A stretch of DNA of 38,398 nucleotides from Rhodoferax sp. (GTDB lineage Bacteria; Pseudomonadota; Gammaproteobacteria; Burkholderiales; Burkholderiaceae_C), in NCBI RefSeq assembly GCF_025354435.1, contig NZ_JANXMU010000080.1:1-38398 (forward strand), read 5' to 3'. The notes under the pieces are model-generated. The model saw only the letters and a program-made list of their open reading frames with translations, did no database searches and was not told the DNA's origin. How positions within the stretch are numbered: the stretch's first letter is position 1; each line of letters begins with the position of its first letter. Made by a program: the position numbers and the translations under genes. This document shows, in pieces, positions 32,191 through 38,398 of this stretch.

Positions 32191-33354
32191 ATGACTGCAA
32201 TGAAGAAACGTACCTTGATCCAACTCGCTGCCGCGTCTGCGGTGGCCGCCGCCCTGGTGGGCTGTGGCAAGAAGGAAGAGCCCGCGCCTGCGCCCGCTGC
32301 GGCCCCTGCGTCTGCCCCTGTGGCCGAAGCCGCACCTGCCAAGCCCGAGCCGCTCAAGATTGCGTTTGCCTACCTTGGCCCCGTGGGCGACGGTGGCTGG
32401 ACCTATGCCCACGACCGGGGCCGCCTGGCGCTGGAAAAAGAACTGGGCGACAAGATTGTCACCAGCTACGTGGAAAACGTGCCTGAATCGGCCGATGCCG
32501 AGCGCGTGTTCCGCGACATGGTGGGCCAGGGCAACAAGCTGATTTTCGGCACCACCTTTGGCTACATGGAGCCCATGCTCAAGGTGGCCGCCGACTCCAA
32601 AGACATCAAGTTCGAAAACGCCACCAGCTACAAAACTGCTGAGAACGTGCGCACCTACGACAGCCGCACCTACGAAGGCGCGTACATGGCCGGTGTGATC
32701 GCCGGCTCGATGACCAAGACCAATGTGCTGGGCATCGTTGGTTCGGTGCCAATTCCGGAAGTGATCCGCAATATCGACAGCTTCACCCTGGGCGCGCAAA
32801 GCGTAAACCCGAAGATCAAGACCAAGGTGGTCTGGGTCAACGAATGGTTCAGCCCGCCCAAAGAAACCGAAGCCGCCACCTCGCTGATCAACGGCGGTGC
32901 CGACATCCTGTTCCAGAATACCGATTCTTCGGCTGTACTGAAGACGGCTGAAAGCAAAGGCAAGCGCGCCTTCGGTTGGGATTCCGACATGTCGGCCTAC
33001 GGTCCTAAAGCGCACCTGGCATCCAGCATCATCAACTGGGGTCCGTACTACATCAAGGCCACCAAGGACGCGCTGGACGGCAAGTGGGCCACCAGCCAAA
33101 GCTGGTACGGCGTGAAGGAAGGCGCGATCGACGTGGTGTCCATCGCCGAAGACGTGCCTGCCGCTACAAAGGCCAAGATCGATGAGATCAAAAAGGGCTT
33201 GGCCGACGGCAGCTTCTCCATCTGGAAAGGCCCCATCATGGGCCAGAATGGCAAGGAAGTGGTCGCCAAGGACGTGGTGGCCGACGATGCCTTCCTGCAA
33301 GGCGTTAACTTCTACGTCAAGGGCGTAGAAGGCAAGGTTCCGGGCGGGAAGTAG
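32191..33354 (+). CDS. BMP-family substrate-binding lipoprotein (purine nucleoside ABC transporter)
   Basis: A 387-residue lipoprotein of the BMP/PnrA family that binds the substrate outside the inner membrane. It has a lipoprotein signal with lipobox ALVGC (Cys about residue 25), then a long Ala/Pro/Glu-rich linker (about 28-54), then the binding domain beginning LKIAFAYLGPVGDGGWTYAH. Typical stretches are SADAERVFRDMVGQGNKLIF, YEGAYMAGVIAGSMT and FGWDSDMSAYGP. The start is at 32191 (MTAMKKRTL) or the ATG three codons on. Last gene of the ABC operon, ended by a terminator at 33501-33526. The ligand is inferred to be a purine nucleoside or base from the xdh and deaminase neighbours. Confidence 0.92.
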   Translation: MTAMKKRTLIQLAAASAVAAALVGCGKKEEPAPAPAAAPASAPVAEAAPAKPEPLKIAFAYLGPVGDGGWTYAHDRGRLALEKELGDKIVTSYVENVPESADAERVFRDMVGQGNKLIFGTTFGYMEPMLKVAADSKDIKFENATSYKTAENVRTYDSRTYEGAYMAGVIAGSMTKTNVLGIVGSVPIPEVIRNIDSFTLGAQSVNPKIKTKVVWVNEWFSPPKETEAATSLINGGADILFQNTDSSAVLKTAESKGKRAFGWDSDMSAYGPKAHLASSIINWGPYYIKATKDALDGKWATSQSWYGVKEGAIDVVSIAEDVPAATKAKIDEIKKGLADGSFSIWKGPIMGQNGKEVVAKDVVADDAFLQGVNFYVKGVEGKVPGGK

Positions 33355-33360
33355 GTACAC

Positions 33361-33499
33361 CCCAAGGCTCCAGCGCAAGCGCTTTTCGCCCACCCCCTTG
33401 CAGGGGGCAACAGCAGCAGTCTGGCGGAGCCAGCCCTGCGCTGTTCTGGAGGGGGCTGCGCTGCGCTGGCCTTGTGGAAAAAGGGAGTTTGTTCCCTTT
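33361..33499. repeat. Cluster of small hairpins after the BMP gene
   Basis: A G+C-rich stretch contains AGCGC-AA-GCGCT, CCCCC-TTGCA-GGGGG, CTGGC-GGA-GCCAG and, at its right end, AAAGGGA-GTTTGT-TCCCTTT. It resembles an interspersed extragenic element found between Comamonadaceae genes (from memory). No reading frame of interest is present. Confidence 0.45.
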
Positions 33500-33500
33500 G

Positions 33501-33526
33501 AAAGCCGCTCTTGGGAGCGGCTTTTT
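33501..33526 (+). terminator. Rho-independent terminator of the nucleoside ABC operon
   Basis: Arms AAAGCCGCTC (33501-33510) and GAGCGGCTTT (33515-33524) form a perfect 10-bp stem with a TTGG loop and continue into a T run (to 33526). Confidence 0.88.
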
Positions 33527-33531
33527 CGTTT

Positions 33532-33547
33532 GGGCATGGTCTTTGCT
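33532..33547 (+). promoter_or_regulatory. Possible sigma-54 promoter of the Rieske oxygenase gene
   Basis: GGGCAT-GGTCT-TTGCT matches 9 of 11 defined positions of the -24/-12 consensus, with exact 12-bp GG-GC spacing. It falls in the 35 bp between the ABC terminator and the Rieske start codon. Against it, transcription would begin only about 4 nt before the ATG, giving an almost leaderless message. Confidence 0.3.
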
Positions 33548-33561
33548 GATACCTTCAGAAG

Positions 33562-34539
33562 ATGATTGAAAACACTTTTTGGCACCCGGTGGCGGCCAGC
33601 GCGGATCTGGCGGGGGAGCCGGTGTCCGTGGTGCTGCTGGAGCAGGCGGTGGTGCTGTGGCGCGACGCAGCCGGGGTGGCGCATGCCTGGGCCGACCAGT
33701 GCCCGCACCGCGGCGCGCGGCTGTCCCTGGGGCGGGTGTGCGGAGACCGGCTGGAGTGCCCCTACCACGGTTGGCAGTTTGCGGCCTCTGGGCAATGCGT
33801 GCATGTACCGGCCTTGCCCGCGTTCACGCCGCCCGCCACGCACACCGCGCGTACTTTTGCGGCTTGCGAGCGCTACGGTCTGGTGTGGGTACGGCTGGAG
33901 GCATCCGCTGTGCCGGTGGTCGCCTTTGCCGCCGAGGACGACCGCCGCCTGCGCAAGCTCATTTTCGGGCCGTATGACGTGGCCACCAGCGCGCCGCGCC
34001 TGGTGGAGAACTTTCTGGACATGGCGCACTTTGCCTTTGTGCACGAGGGCTGGCTGGGCACGCGTAGCGCATCCAGCATCGACGACTTCCGCGTCGAGAC
34101 AACAGCCACCGGCCTGCTGGCCACGCAGTGCAAGGCCTGGCAGCCGCAGTCCAGCGTGCACGCCCTTGGCCCGGCGCAGGTCGAATACACCTACGCGGTG
34201 GATGCACCTTACACGGCGGTGCTGACCAAGCTGCCCGACCCGGCCAGCGTGGCCCTGGCCGATTTCAGCGAGGCGATTGGCCTGTTCATCTGCCCGGTGG
34301 AGCCGGAGCGCAGCCGGGTCTGGTTTAGACTGGCCTGCAGCGACTGGGTATCCACGGACGCCACGTTGCAGGCCTTCCAGCACACCATCTTCGAACAGGA
34401 TCGGCCGGTGCTGGAATCGCAAACCCCCCAGTGCCTGCCGCTGGACCCGCGCGCCGAGCTGCACACCGTGGCCGACAAGGCCTCTGCCGCCTACCGCCGC
34501 TATCTGAAACATCTGGGCATTACTTTTGGAGTCTGCTGA
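33562..34539 (+). CDS. Rieske [2Fe-2S] non-haem iron oxygenase, alpha subunit
   Basis: A 325-residue Rieske oxygenase of the VanA/NdmA size class (O-/N-demethylases and hydroxylases). The Rieske ligands are C47-x-H49 (QCPHRGARL) and C66-x2-H69 (ECPYHGWQF). The mononuclear iron site is D153-x2-H156-x4-H161 ([13 protein letters not shown]) with the later carboxylate D280 ([10 protein letters not shown]). All key residues are present, so it should be active. No reductase or ferredoxin gene is adjacent. Its TGA overlaps the ATG of the adenine-deaminase-type gene (TGATG), and it follows the purine transporter. A purine-derived substrate, for example an N-alkylated one, is my inference. Confidence 0.88.
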   Translation: MIENTFWHPVAASADLAGEPVSVVLLEQAVVLWRDAAGVAHAWADQCPHRGARLSLGRVCGDRLECPYHGWQFAASGQCVHVPALPAFTPPATHTARTFAACERYGLVWVRLEASAVPVVAFAAEDDRRLRKLIFGPYDVATSAPRLVENFLDMAHFAFVHEGWLGTRSASSIDDFRVETTATGLLATQCKAWQPQSSVHALGPAQVEYTYAVDAPYTAVLTKLPDPASVALADFSEAIGLFICPVEPERSRVWFRLACSDWVSTDATLQAFQHTIFEQDRPVLESQTPQCLPLDPRAELHTVADKASAAYRRYLKHLGITFGVC

Positions 34540-35591
34540 TGACCACCCTATCTTTTACCGTACCCGCCATTGCGCCTGAGCGCCTGCCCGACCTGCTGCG
34601 CGGCATGCCCAAGGCCGAGCTGCACATCCACATCGAAGGCTCGCTGGAACCCGAGCTGATCTTCGCCCTGGCCCAGCGCAACCAGGTCGCCATTCCCTAT
34701 GCCAGCGTCGAAGAGTTGCGCAGCGCCTACGCCTTCACCAACCTGCAAAGCTTTCTGGACATCTACTACGCCGGGGCCAGCGTGCTGTTAGAAGAGCAAG
34801 ACTTTTACGATATGGCGCACGCCTACCTTGCTCGGGCAGCTATCGATAACATAGCGCATACCGAAATCTTTTTCGACCCGCAAACCCATACCGTGCGTGG
34901 CGTGGCGATGGAGACCGTCATCCGCGGCCTGCACCGCGCCTGCGTGGATGCACACAAGCAGTGGGGTATCAGCGCCGTGCTGATCCTGTGCTTTCTGCGC
35001 CACCTCAGCGAAGAAGATGCGTTTGCCACCCTGGAGCAGGCCCTGCCGCTGCGCGACAAGTTCATCGGCATCGGCCTGGACTCCAGCGAGCTGGGCCACC
35101 CGCCCGAGAAGTTCGCCAAAGTCTTCGCCCGCTGCCGCGCGCTGGGTTTTCGCCTGGTGGCCCACGCAGGCGAAGAGGGCCCTCCTGCCTACATCTGGAG
35201 CGCGCTGGACGTGCTGAAGGTGGAGCGCATCGACCACGGCGTGCAGTCCACCCAAGACCAGCTGCTGATGCAGCGCCTGGCCCGCGACCGCATCCCGCTA
35301 ACCGTCTGCCCGCTGTCCAACCTCAAGCTGCGCGTGTTCCCCGACCTGGCCCAGCACAACCTCGGCGCGCTGCTCGACGCAGGCCTGGTGGCGATGGTCA
35401 ATTCAGACGACCCGGCCTACTTCGGCGGCTATCTGAACGAGAACTTCACCCAGATCTTCGCCGCCACCGGCTTGACCGTCCAACACGCTTACCAGCTCGC
35501 CGCCAACAGCTTCGAGGCCAGTTTCATCCCCGCAGAGCAGAAGCAGGCGCTGGTGGGCAGGCTGCAGGCGTATTTTGAGAAATTTGAATGA
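34539..35591 (+). CDS. Adenine deaminase (adenosine-deaminase superfamily, ADE type)
   Basis: A 350-residue zinc amidohydrolase that converts adenine (or adenosine) to hypoxanthine (or inosine). Metal ligands H29 and H31 ([11 protein letters not shown]), H209 and catalytic E212 ([13 protein letters not shown]), H233 (RIDHGVQS) and D290-D291 ([12 protein letters not shown]) are all seen. [24 protein letters not shown] and [13 protein letters not shown] are characteristic of the adenine-deaminase branch (fungal Aah1-like) rather than classical adenosine deaminase, though automatic annotation often says adenosine deaminase. Hypoxanthine would feed xanthine dehydrogenase encoded upstream. The start overlaps the Rieske gene stop by one base. 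Confidence 0.88.
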   Translation: MTTLSFTVPAIAPERLPDLLRGMPKAELHIHIEGSLEPELIFALAQRNQVAIPYASVEELRSAYAFTNLQSFLDIYYAGASVLLEEQDFYDMAHAYLARAAIDNIAHTEIFFDPQTHTVRGVAMETVIRGLHRACVDAHKQWGISAVLILCFLRHLSEEDAFATLEQALPLRDKFIGIGLDSSELGHPPEKFAKVFARCRALGFRLVAHAGEEGPPAYIWSALDVLKVERIDHGVQSTQDQLLMQRLARDRIPLTVCPLSNLKLRVFPDLAQHNLGALLDAGLVAMVNSDDPAYFGGYLNENFTQIFAATGLTVQHAYQLAANSFEASFIPAEQKQALVGRLQAYFEKFE

Positions 35592-35662
35592 AATAGGGTT
35601 CTGGCGGATATTTGGCCTGTGCTGAGAGATATTGAATATGTGGCGCAGCCGATTTCCGACAA

Positions 35663-35687
35663 GGCAATCGCATTTAAATTCGTCGCG
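35663..35687. repeat. Imperfect direct repeat, left copy, flanking the two-gene AT-rich module
   Basis: GGCAATCGCATTTAAATTCG is followed by TCGCG. The sequence at 37170-37194 differs at only three positions by eye (T/C, T/C, C/T). The two copies bracket the lipoprotein and glycine-zipper genes. Confidence 0.55.
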
Positions 35688-35721
35688 ACTTCGGTAAAAA
35701 CTCTAATATTGTTTTTTAGAT

Positions 35722-35746
35722 GTAAAAAGCCCGCATAAAGCGGGCT
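35722..35746 (-). terminator. Rho-independent terminator of the lipoprotein operon
   Basis: AGCCCGC (35728-35734) pairs with GCGGGCT (35740-35746) around ATAAA. On the minus strand the stem is followed by TTTTTACA. It lies 22 nt after the lipoprotein stop codon. Confidence 0.8.
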
Positions 35747-35768
35747 GCTACAGATCGTTGTAGATTGC

Positions 35769-36359
35769 CTAATCTTGAATAGCTTGCACTTGAAGGGCAT
35801 CCAGGAATGCATTGACTTTGCCCGACATTCCTATTTGGCTTCGGTCAATCGAAAATACTTGCTTGCCTCGCTTGGCTGAGGCGTAAAAATATTGGCTTGC
35901 TCCAGCCTCTGGTTCCACAAAATAAACTACATCTTCGTTGGCCGATGGTTGAATGGATGCATCCATGCTGTCAAGGTCGATCAGTCGCACTGTCTTGTAA
36001 ATTCCCCTTCTGATAGCGGCATCGCCATAAATACGGTTCAACTTGTAGTTGGCTATCGGTAAATTTTCCAAAATCTCCTTTGCGGTGCCGATAGGTTGTA
36101 CTTTTTGAGTTTTCACGAATCGCTCTTTAGAAACTGCAGTAAGGACGGCAATCGACGGAAAAGCGAACACTAGAGAGCGTTCGGTTACCGGTTTATTTAG
36201 CCTCTGTACGTTTGCCAAGACTTGCGTAATTTTGAGATCAGTTGCAGCATGAAAATCCGCCTTGTTCTTGTAGGGTTGGCCGTCAAACGTGTAATGTGTT
36301 GCGCAGCCAGACAAAATAATGGCTGCTGTAGTTAGTAAAATTTTGGCTATTTTTCTCAA
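35769..36359 (-). CDS. Predicted lipoprotein of unknown function
   Basis: A 196-residue protein with a textbook lipoprotein signal, RKIAKILLTTAAIILSGC. I favour a TTG start at 36359: it overlaps the upstream stop as TTGA, has a GGAAAG ribosome-binding sequence, and leaves a signal of normal length. An ATG at 36386 would overlap the upstream gene by 31 nt. The mature part begins ATHYTFDGQPYKNKADFHAA, has a hydrophobic-then-charged middle (SLVFAFPSIAVLTAVSK) and many Arg/Lys residues. No known domain is recognised. It is AT-richer than the chromosome on either side. It is co-directional with, and translationally coupled to, the glycine-zipper gene, and ended by its own terminator. Confidence 0.75.
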   Translation of the reverse strand: MRKIAKILLTTAAIILSGCATHYTFDGQPYKNKADFHAATDLKITQVLANVQRLNKPVTERSLVFAFPSIAVLTAVSKERFVKTQKVQPIGTAKEILENLPIANYKLNRIYGDAAIRRGIYKTVRLIDLDSMDASIQPSANEDVVYFVEPEAGASQYFYASAKRGKQVFSIDRSQIGMSGKVNAFLDALQVQAIQD

Positions 36360-37075
36360 AATATCTTTCCGCTGATTGACGTGCATTTTTCGATCGAGGT
36401 GATCACTGGTGCCAAGTTACCTAGTTTGCATTGAACTTGTTCGGATGGCGAGATGGATGGTATTGCATCATTCTGTTTGACAGGCGCAAATATTTTATTT
36501 TCGCCAGCATCAGTTTTTAGCTGCAGTTGGCTGAAGGCTGCTGCAGTTTGCCCGCATAGGGATTGAGGTGCAGGGTGCATGGTGGCCAGCTCCAGGCATA
36601 TACCTACTGGGTGGCGAAATGCATCTTGCTGAACGGCATCGCGATACTCAATTTCGCCGTCTTGCCGCTTTATGGCGTAGCGTATGTGGTGACGGCTCAC
36701 GGCTGAGGTGTCTAGCATAGAGCCTGCAAGTGCGCCTAGCAGTCCGGCAGCGAGCTGCGTTTTTGCAGAGTAATTATTGTTTGGCTTGAAGGCGTGGTCA
36801 ATGTAGGAGGCGTTACCGAGTGCGCCGCCCAGTGCAGCGCCGCCATTGGTGCCTCTGGTGGACTCATCCACTGCTTGATTGTCAATCACTAGCCCGTAGG
36901 CTCCGGGTTCTCGCAAATCAACAATCTTAGTCTCCTGTATTTTCATACGCTGCTCCGGCGTGAGTGCACTCCAGGTTGTGCGCAGTACGACTAAGGTTTG
37001 CTGCGCCAATGCATGCGGTGCCAAGATAAATACTGCAATCGCAAGAATAGGTTTTAAGTGCTGCGTTATTTGCAT
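36356..37075 (-). CDS. Exported protein with glycine-zipper-like segment, unknown function
   Basis: A 239-residue protein with a Sec signal peptide (MQITQHLKPILAIAVFILAP then HALA, cleaved before QQTL). A glycine-rich stretch GTNGGAALGGALGNASYIDH (about residues 75-95) and LAAGLLGALAGSMLDT (about 107-122) form a split glycine zipper, as in outer-membrane SlyB/17-kDa-antigen-like proteins. The C-terminal part has four cysteines that could form disulfides. I chose the ATG at 37075, because an upstream in-frame ATG at 37180 adds 35 residues before the signal. It is coupled to the downstream lipoprotein. A cell-envelope role is likely, but specific function cannot be given. Confidence 0.75.
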   Translation of the reverse strand: MQITQHLKPILAIAVFILAPHALAQQTLVVLRTTWSALTPEQRMKIQETKIVDLREPGAYGLVIDNQAVDESTRGTNGGAALGGALGNASYIDHAFKPNNNYSAKTQLAAGLLGALAGSMLDTSAVSRHHIRYAIKRQDGEIEYRDAVQQDAFRHPVGICLELATMHPAPQSLCGQTAAAFSQLQLKTDAGENKIFAPVKQNDAIPSISPSEQVQCKLGNLAPVITSIEKCTSISGKIF

Positions 37076-37309
37076 GCGTGTTTGGTGGTGTTGCAAGGTA
37101 CTTGAGCGGCTCGAAGCTCCTTTTCTGCTGCATGATGAATGGCAGATTTGAGCAAGTGATAGGGTACAGGGCAATCGCATCTAAATCCGTTGCGTCAGAA
37201 ATATGGACTCCAAATAGTTCGTAACCCGACGCGTGAGGCGACGCTTGGTAGGGGGAGCTTGTTTCTTGCTCTTGTGCTGAGTGAGCTTTATGCGCCGTAT
37301 GCAAGTTAG
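37076..37309. other. Intergenic region with right copy of the direct repeat
   Basis: No gene accepted. It contains the right copy of the 25-bp repeat (37170-37194). In the minus frame both copies would encode a similar peptide (ATNLNAIAL here versus ATDLDAIAL there), so they may be relics of a duplicated coding tail. The promoter of the glycine-zipper gene should lie here. Confidence 0.4.
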
Positions 37310-38398
37310 GGCAACGCTGAATAAGTCCCCACCTGGTGCGTGACTTGCATGCCAGTATTCATCCCTCGCAAGATGACAAAGATGAAGCAACAAACCCTGG
37401 CCATGGCCGCCGACCAAGAAGCCGGATTCGCCCAGCACCGCAAACCCACCCGGCGCGATGCATTCCTGCAGACGATGGAATCCATCGTGCCCTGGGCGGC
37501 GCTGTGCGCAGTCATCGAACCGCACTACCCTAAGGCAGGCAATGGCCGCCCGCCCATTGGACTGGAGCGCATGCTGCGCATCCACTTCATCCAGCACTGG
37601 TTCAATCTGGCCGACCTTTCGTGCGAAGAAGCCCTGTACGACAGCGCCAGTTTGCGCCGCTTCGTCGGCATCGACCTGGGGCGCGAGCCCGTACCCGATG
37701 CCACCACCTTACTCAAGTTCCGCCGCCTCTTGAACGAGCACAAACTGGGCGAGGCCTTGTTTGCCAAGGTCGGACAAGAACTGCAAGCCCGGGGTTTCAA
37801 AGTCAACACCGGCACTATCGTGGATGCCACCTTGATCAGCGCGCCCAGCTCCACCAAGAACGCAGACAAGGCACGGGACCCCGAGATGCACCAGACCCGT
37901 AAGGGTCAGCAGTGGTACTTCGGCATGAAGCTGCACATCGGCGTGGACAGCCAAACCGGGCTGGCACACAGTGCGGTCGTCACCGCTGCCAACATCCATG
38001 ATAAACACCCCTTACCCGATCTGCTGCACGGCCAGGAGCGGCGCGTGTATGGCGACTCGGCCTACGCAAGCCAGAAGACCTTGATCCGGGGCAAAGCTCC
38101 CAAGGCCCACGACTTTACCAACCAACGTAGCCGTAGGGGCGGCGTGGTCGATGAGGGGATTCGCAGCAAAAACCGCAACAAGTCCAAGATCCGTGCCCGG
38201 GTGGAGCACGTCTTTGGCGTGGTGAAGAAGCTGTGGGGCTTTACCAAGGTGCGCTATCGGGGACTGGAGAAGAACGCGACGCAGGCATTCACGGCCCTGG
38301 CGCTGGCCAACATCTACCTGGGGCGCAAGGAGTTGCTGGCACAGGTGCGTCCGTAGGGGCGCAAAGTGGGCCCAAAGGCCCGCGAACCTAGCCCCAAG
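37310..38398 (+). mobile_element. IS5-family insertion sequence, right end beyond window
   Basis: The element appears to begin at 37310 with GGCAACGCTGAATAAGTCC, preceded by TTAG (37306-37309), which fits the YTAR four-base target duplication typical of IS5. The transposase gene fills most of it. The right terminal repeat (expected reverse complement GGACTTATTCAGCGTTGCC) is not reached before the window ends. The left boundary is inferred from these features. Confidence 0.75.
37382..38356 (+). CDS. IS5-family DDE transposase
   Basis: A 324-residue transposase, apparently intact. The N-terminal domain has RDAFLQTMESIVPWAALCAV and GNGRPPIGLERMLRIHFIQH with WFNLADLSCEEALYDS, standard for the IS5 subgroup. 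The DDE catalytic residues are in TIVDATLISAP, VYGDSAYASQKT and the C-terminal RARVEHVFGVVKKLWGFTKV. I chose the ATG at 37382 (MKQQTLAMAADQ) by family starts; 37373 (MTKMKQQ) is also possible. The frame is uninterrupted, so the element may be active or recent. It lies 306 bp after the start of the AT-rich envelope-gene module. Confidence 0.93.
   Translation: MKQQTLAMAADQEAGFAQHRKPTRRDAFLQTMESIVPWAALCAVIEPHYPKAGNGRPPIGLERMLRIHFIQHWFNLADLSCEEALYDSASLRRFVGIDLGREPVPDATTLLKFRRLLNEHKLGEALFAKVGQELQARGFKVNTGTIVDATLISAPSSTKNADKARDPEMHQTRKGQQWYFGMKLHIGVDSQTGLAHSAVVTAANIHDKHPLPDLLHGQERRVYGDSAYASQKTLIRGKAPKAHDFTNQRSRRGGVVDEGIRSKNRNKSKIRARVEHVFGVVKKLWGFTKVRYRGLEKNATQAFTALALANIYLGRKELLAQVRP

Noticed and set aside
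32086-34512. 808-codon minus-strand frame opposite the BMP and Rieske genes
   Set aside because: It spans two confidently identified plus-strand genes and a terminator, and has low-complexity composition.
34787-34860. Possible palindromic repeat copy inside the adenine deaminase gene
   Set aside because: Only a short GGCAGCTATCGATAAC resemblance, with no second arm; the protein segment aligns normally with the family.
1-38398. CRISPR array, prophage or known anti-phage system
   Set aside because: No regularly spaced repeats, phage structural genes or recognised defence genes were seen; the only mobile features are the cassette, the fold-back element and the IS5 copy.

Overview
The window looks like a chromosomal segment of a betaproteobacterium of the order Burkholderiales, most probably a Comamonadaceae member of the Rhodoferax/Polaromonas/Acidovorax type. 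The basis is high G+C, the style of the proteins, the nudB-phosphodiesterase-clsB block, and two repeat types I associate with that family: a long fold-back element built on TTTCTTTG...CAAAGAAA, and a short palindrome of the TAGCTGCT-AGCGC...GCGCTAG-AGGC kind. No species can be named from the sequence alone.

Layout. 1-571 is an integron gene cassette on the minus strand. The left edge cuts through an attC site, and a GTTAGGC core site sits 9 nt before the start codon of a small unknown gene. 921-1441 is a non-coding element with about 60-bp inverted termini. 1542-7094 is a minus-strand myo-inositol catabolic operon (iolC-iolD-iolE-iolB; iolC is fused to the aldolase domain). It diverges from a plus-strand sugar ABC transporter (7357-11000), presumably for inositol. 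AT-rich palindromes that look like a shared operator lie between them. iolG, iolA and a regulator are not in the window.

11001-11930 has no protein gene I accept. It holds the transporter terminator, a structured candidate small RNA and tRNA-Lys(CTT). 11931-15273 encodes a PfkB sugar kinase, NudB, an EEP-family hydrolase and ClsB, closely packed. It is followed by a chemoreceptor (minus), a Tat-exported PhoD-type phosphatase, a DMT exporter with its AraC-type regulator, and a Cache-HAMP-PAS-GGDEF diguanylate cyclase.

22990-35591 is a purine salvage and nitrogen-acquisition region. It contains an MFS transporter and xanthine dehydrogenase (xdhA-xdhB) on the minus strand. On the plus strand are a nucleoside-type BMP ABC transporter (ATPase, two permeases, lipoprotein) and a Rieske non-haem iron oxygenase translationally coupled to an adenine-deaminase-type enzyme. 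The xdhA/ABC intergenic region carries a near-consensus sigma-54 promoter and an NtrC-like half-palindrome, suggesting nitrogen-limitation control. The Rieske-deaminase pair is the best candidate here for an undescribed pathway (oxidative dealkylation or hydroxylation of a modified purine before deamination).

35592-37309 is visibly AT-richer and holds two small exported-protein genes between imperfect 25-bp direct repeats, next to an IS5-family element that runs off the right edge. Short palindromic repeats recur through the window, three of them inside coding sequence (clsB, xdhA, xdhB).
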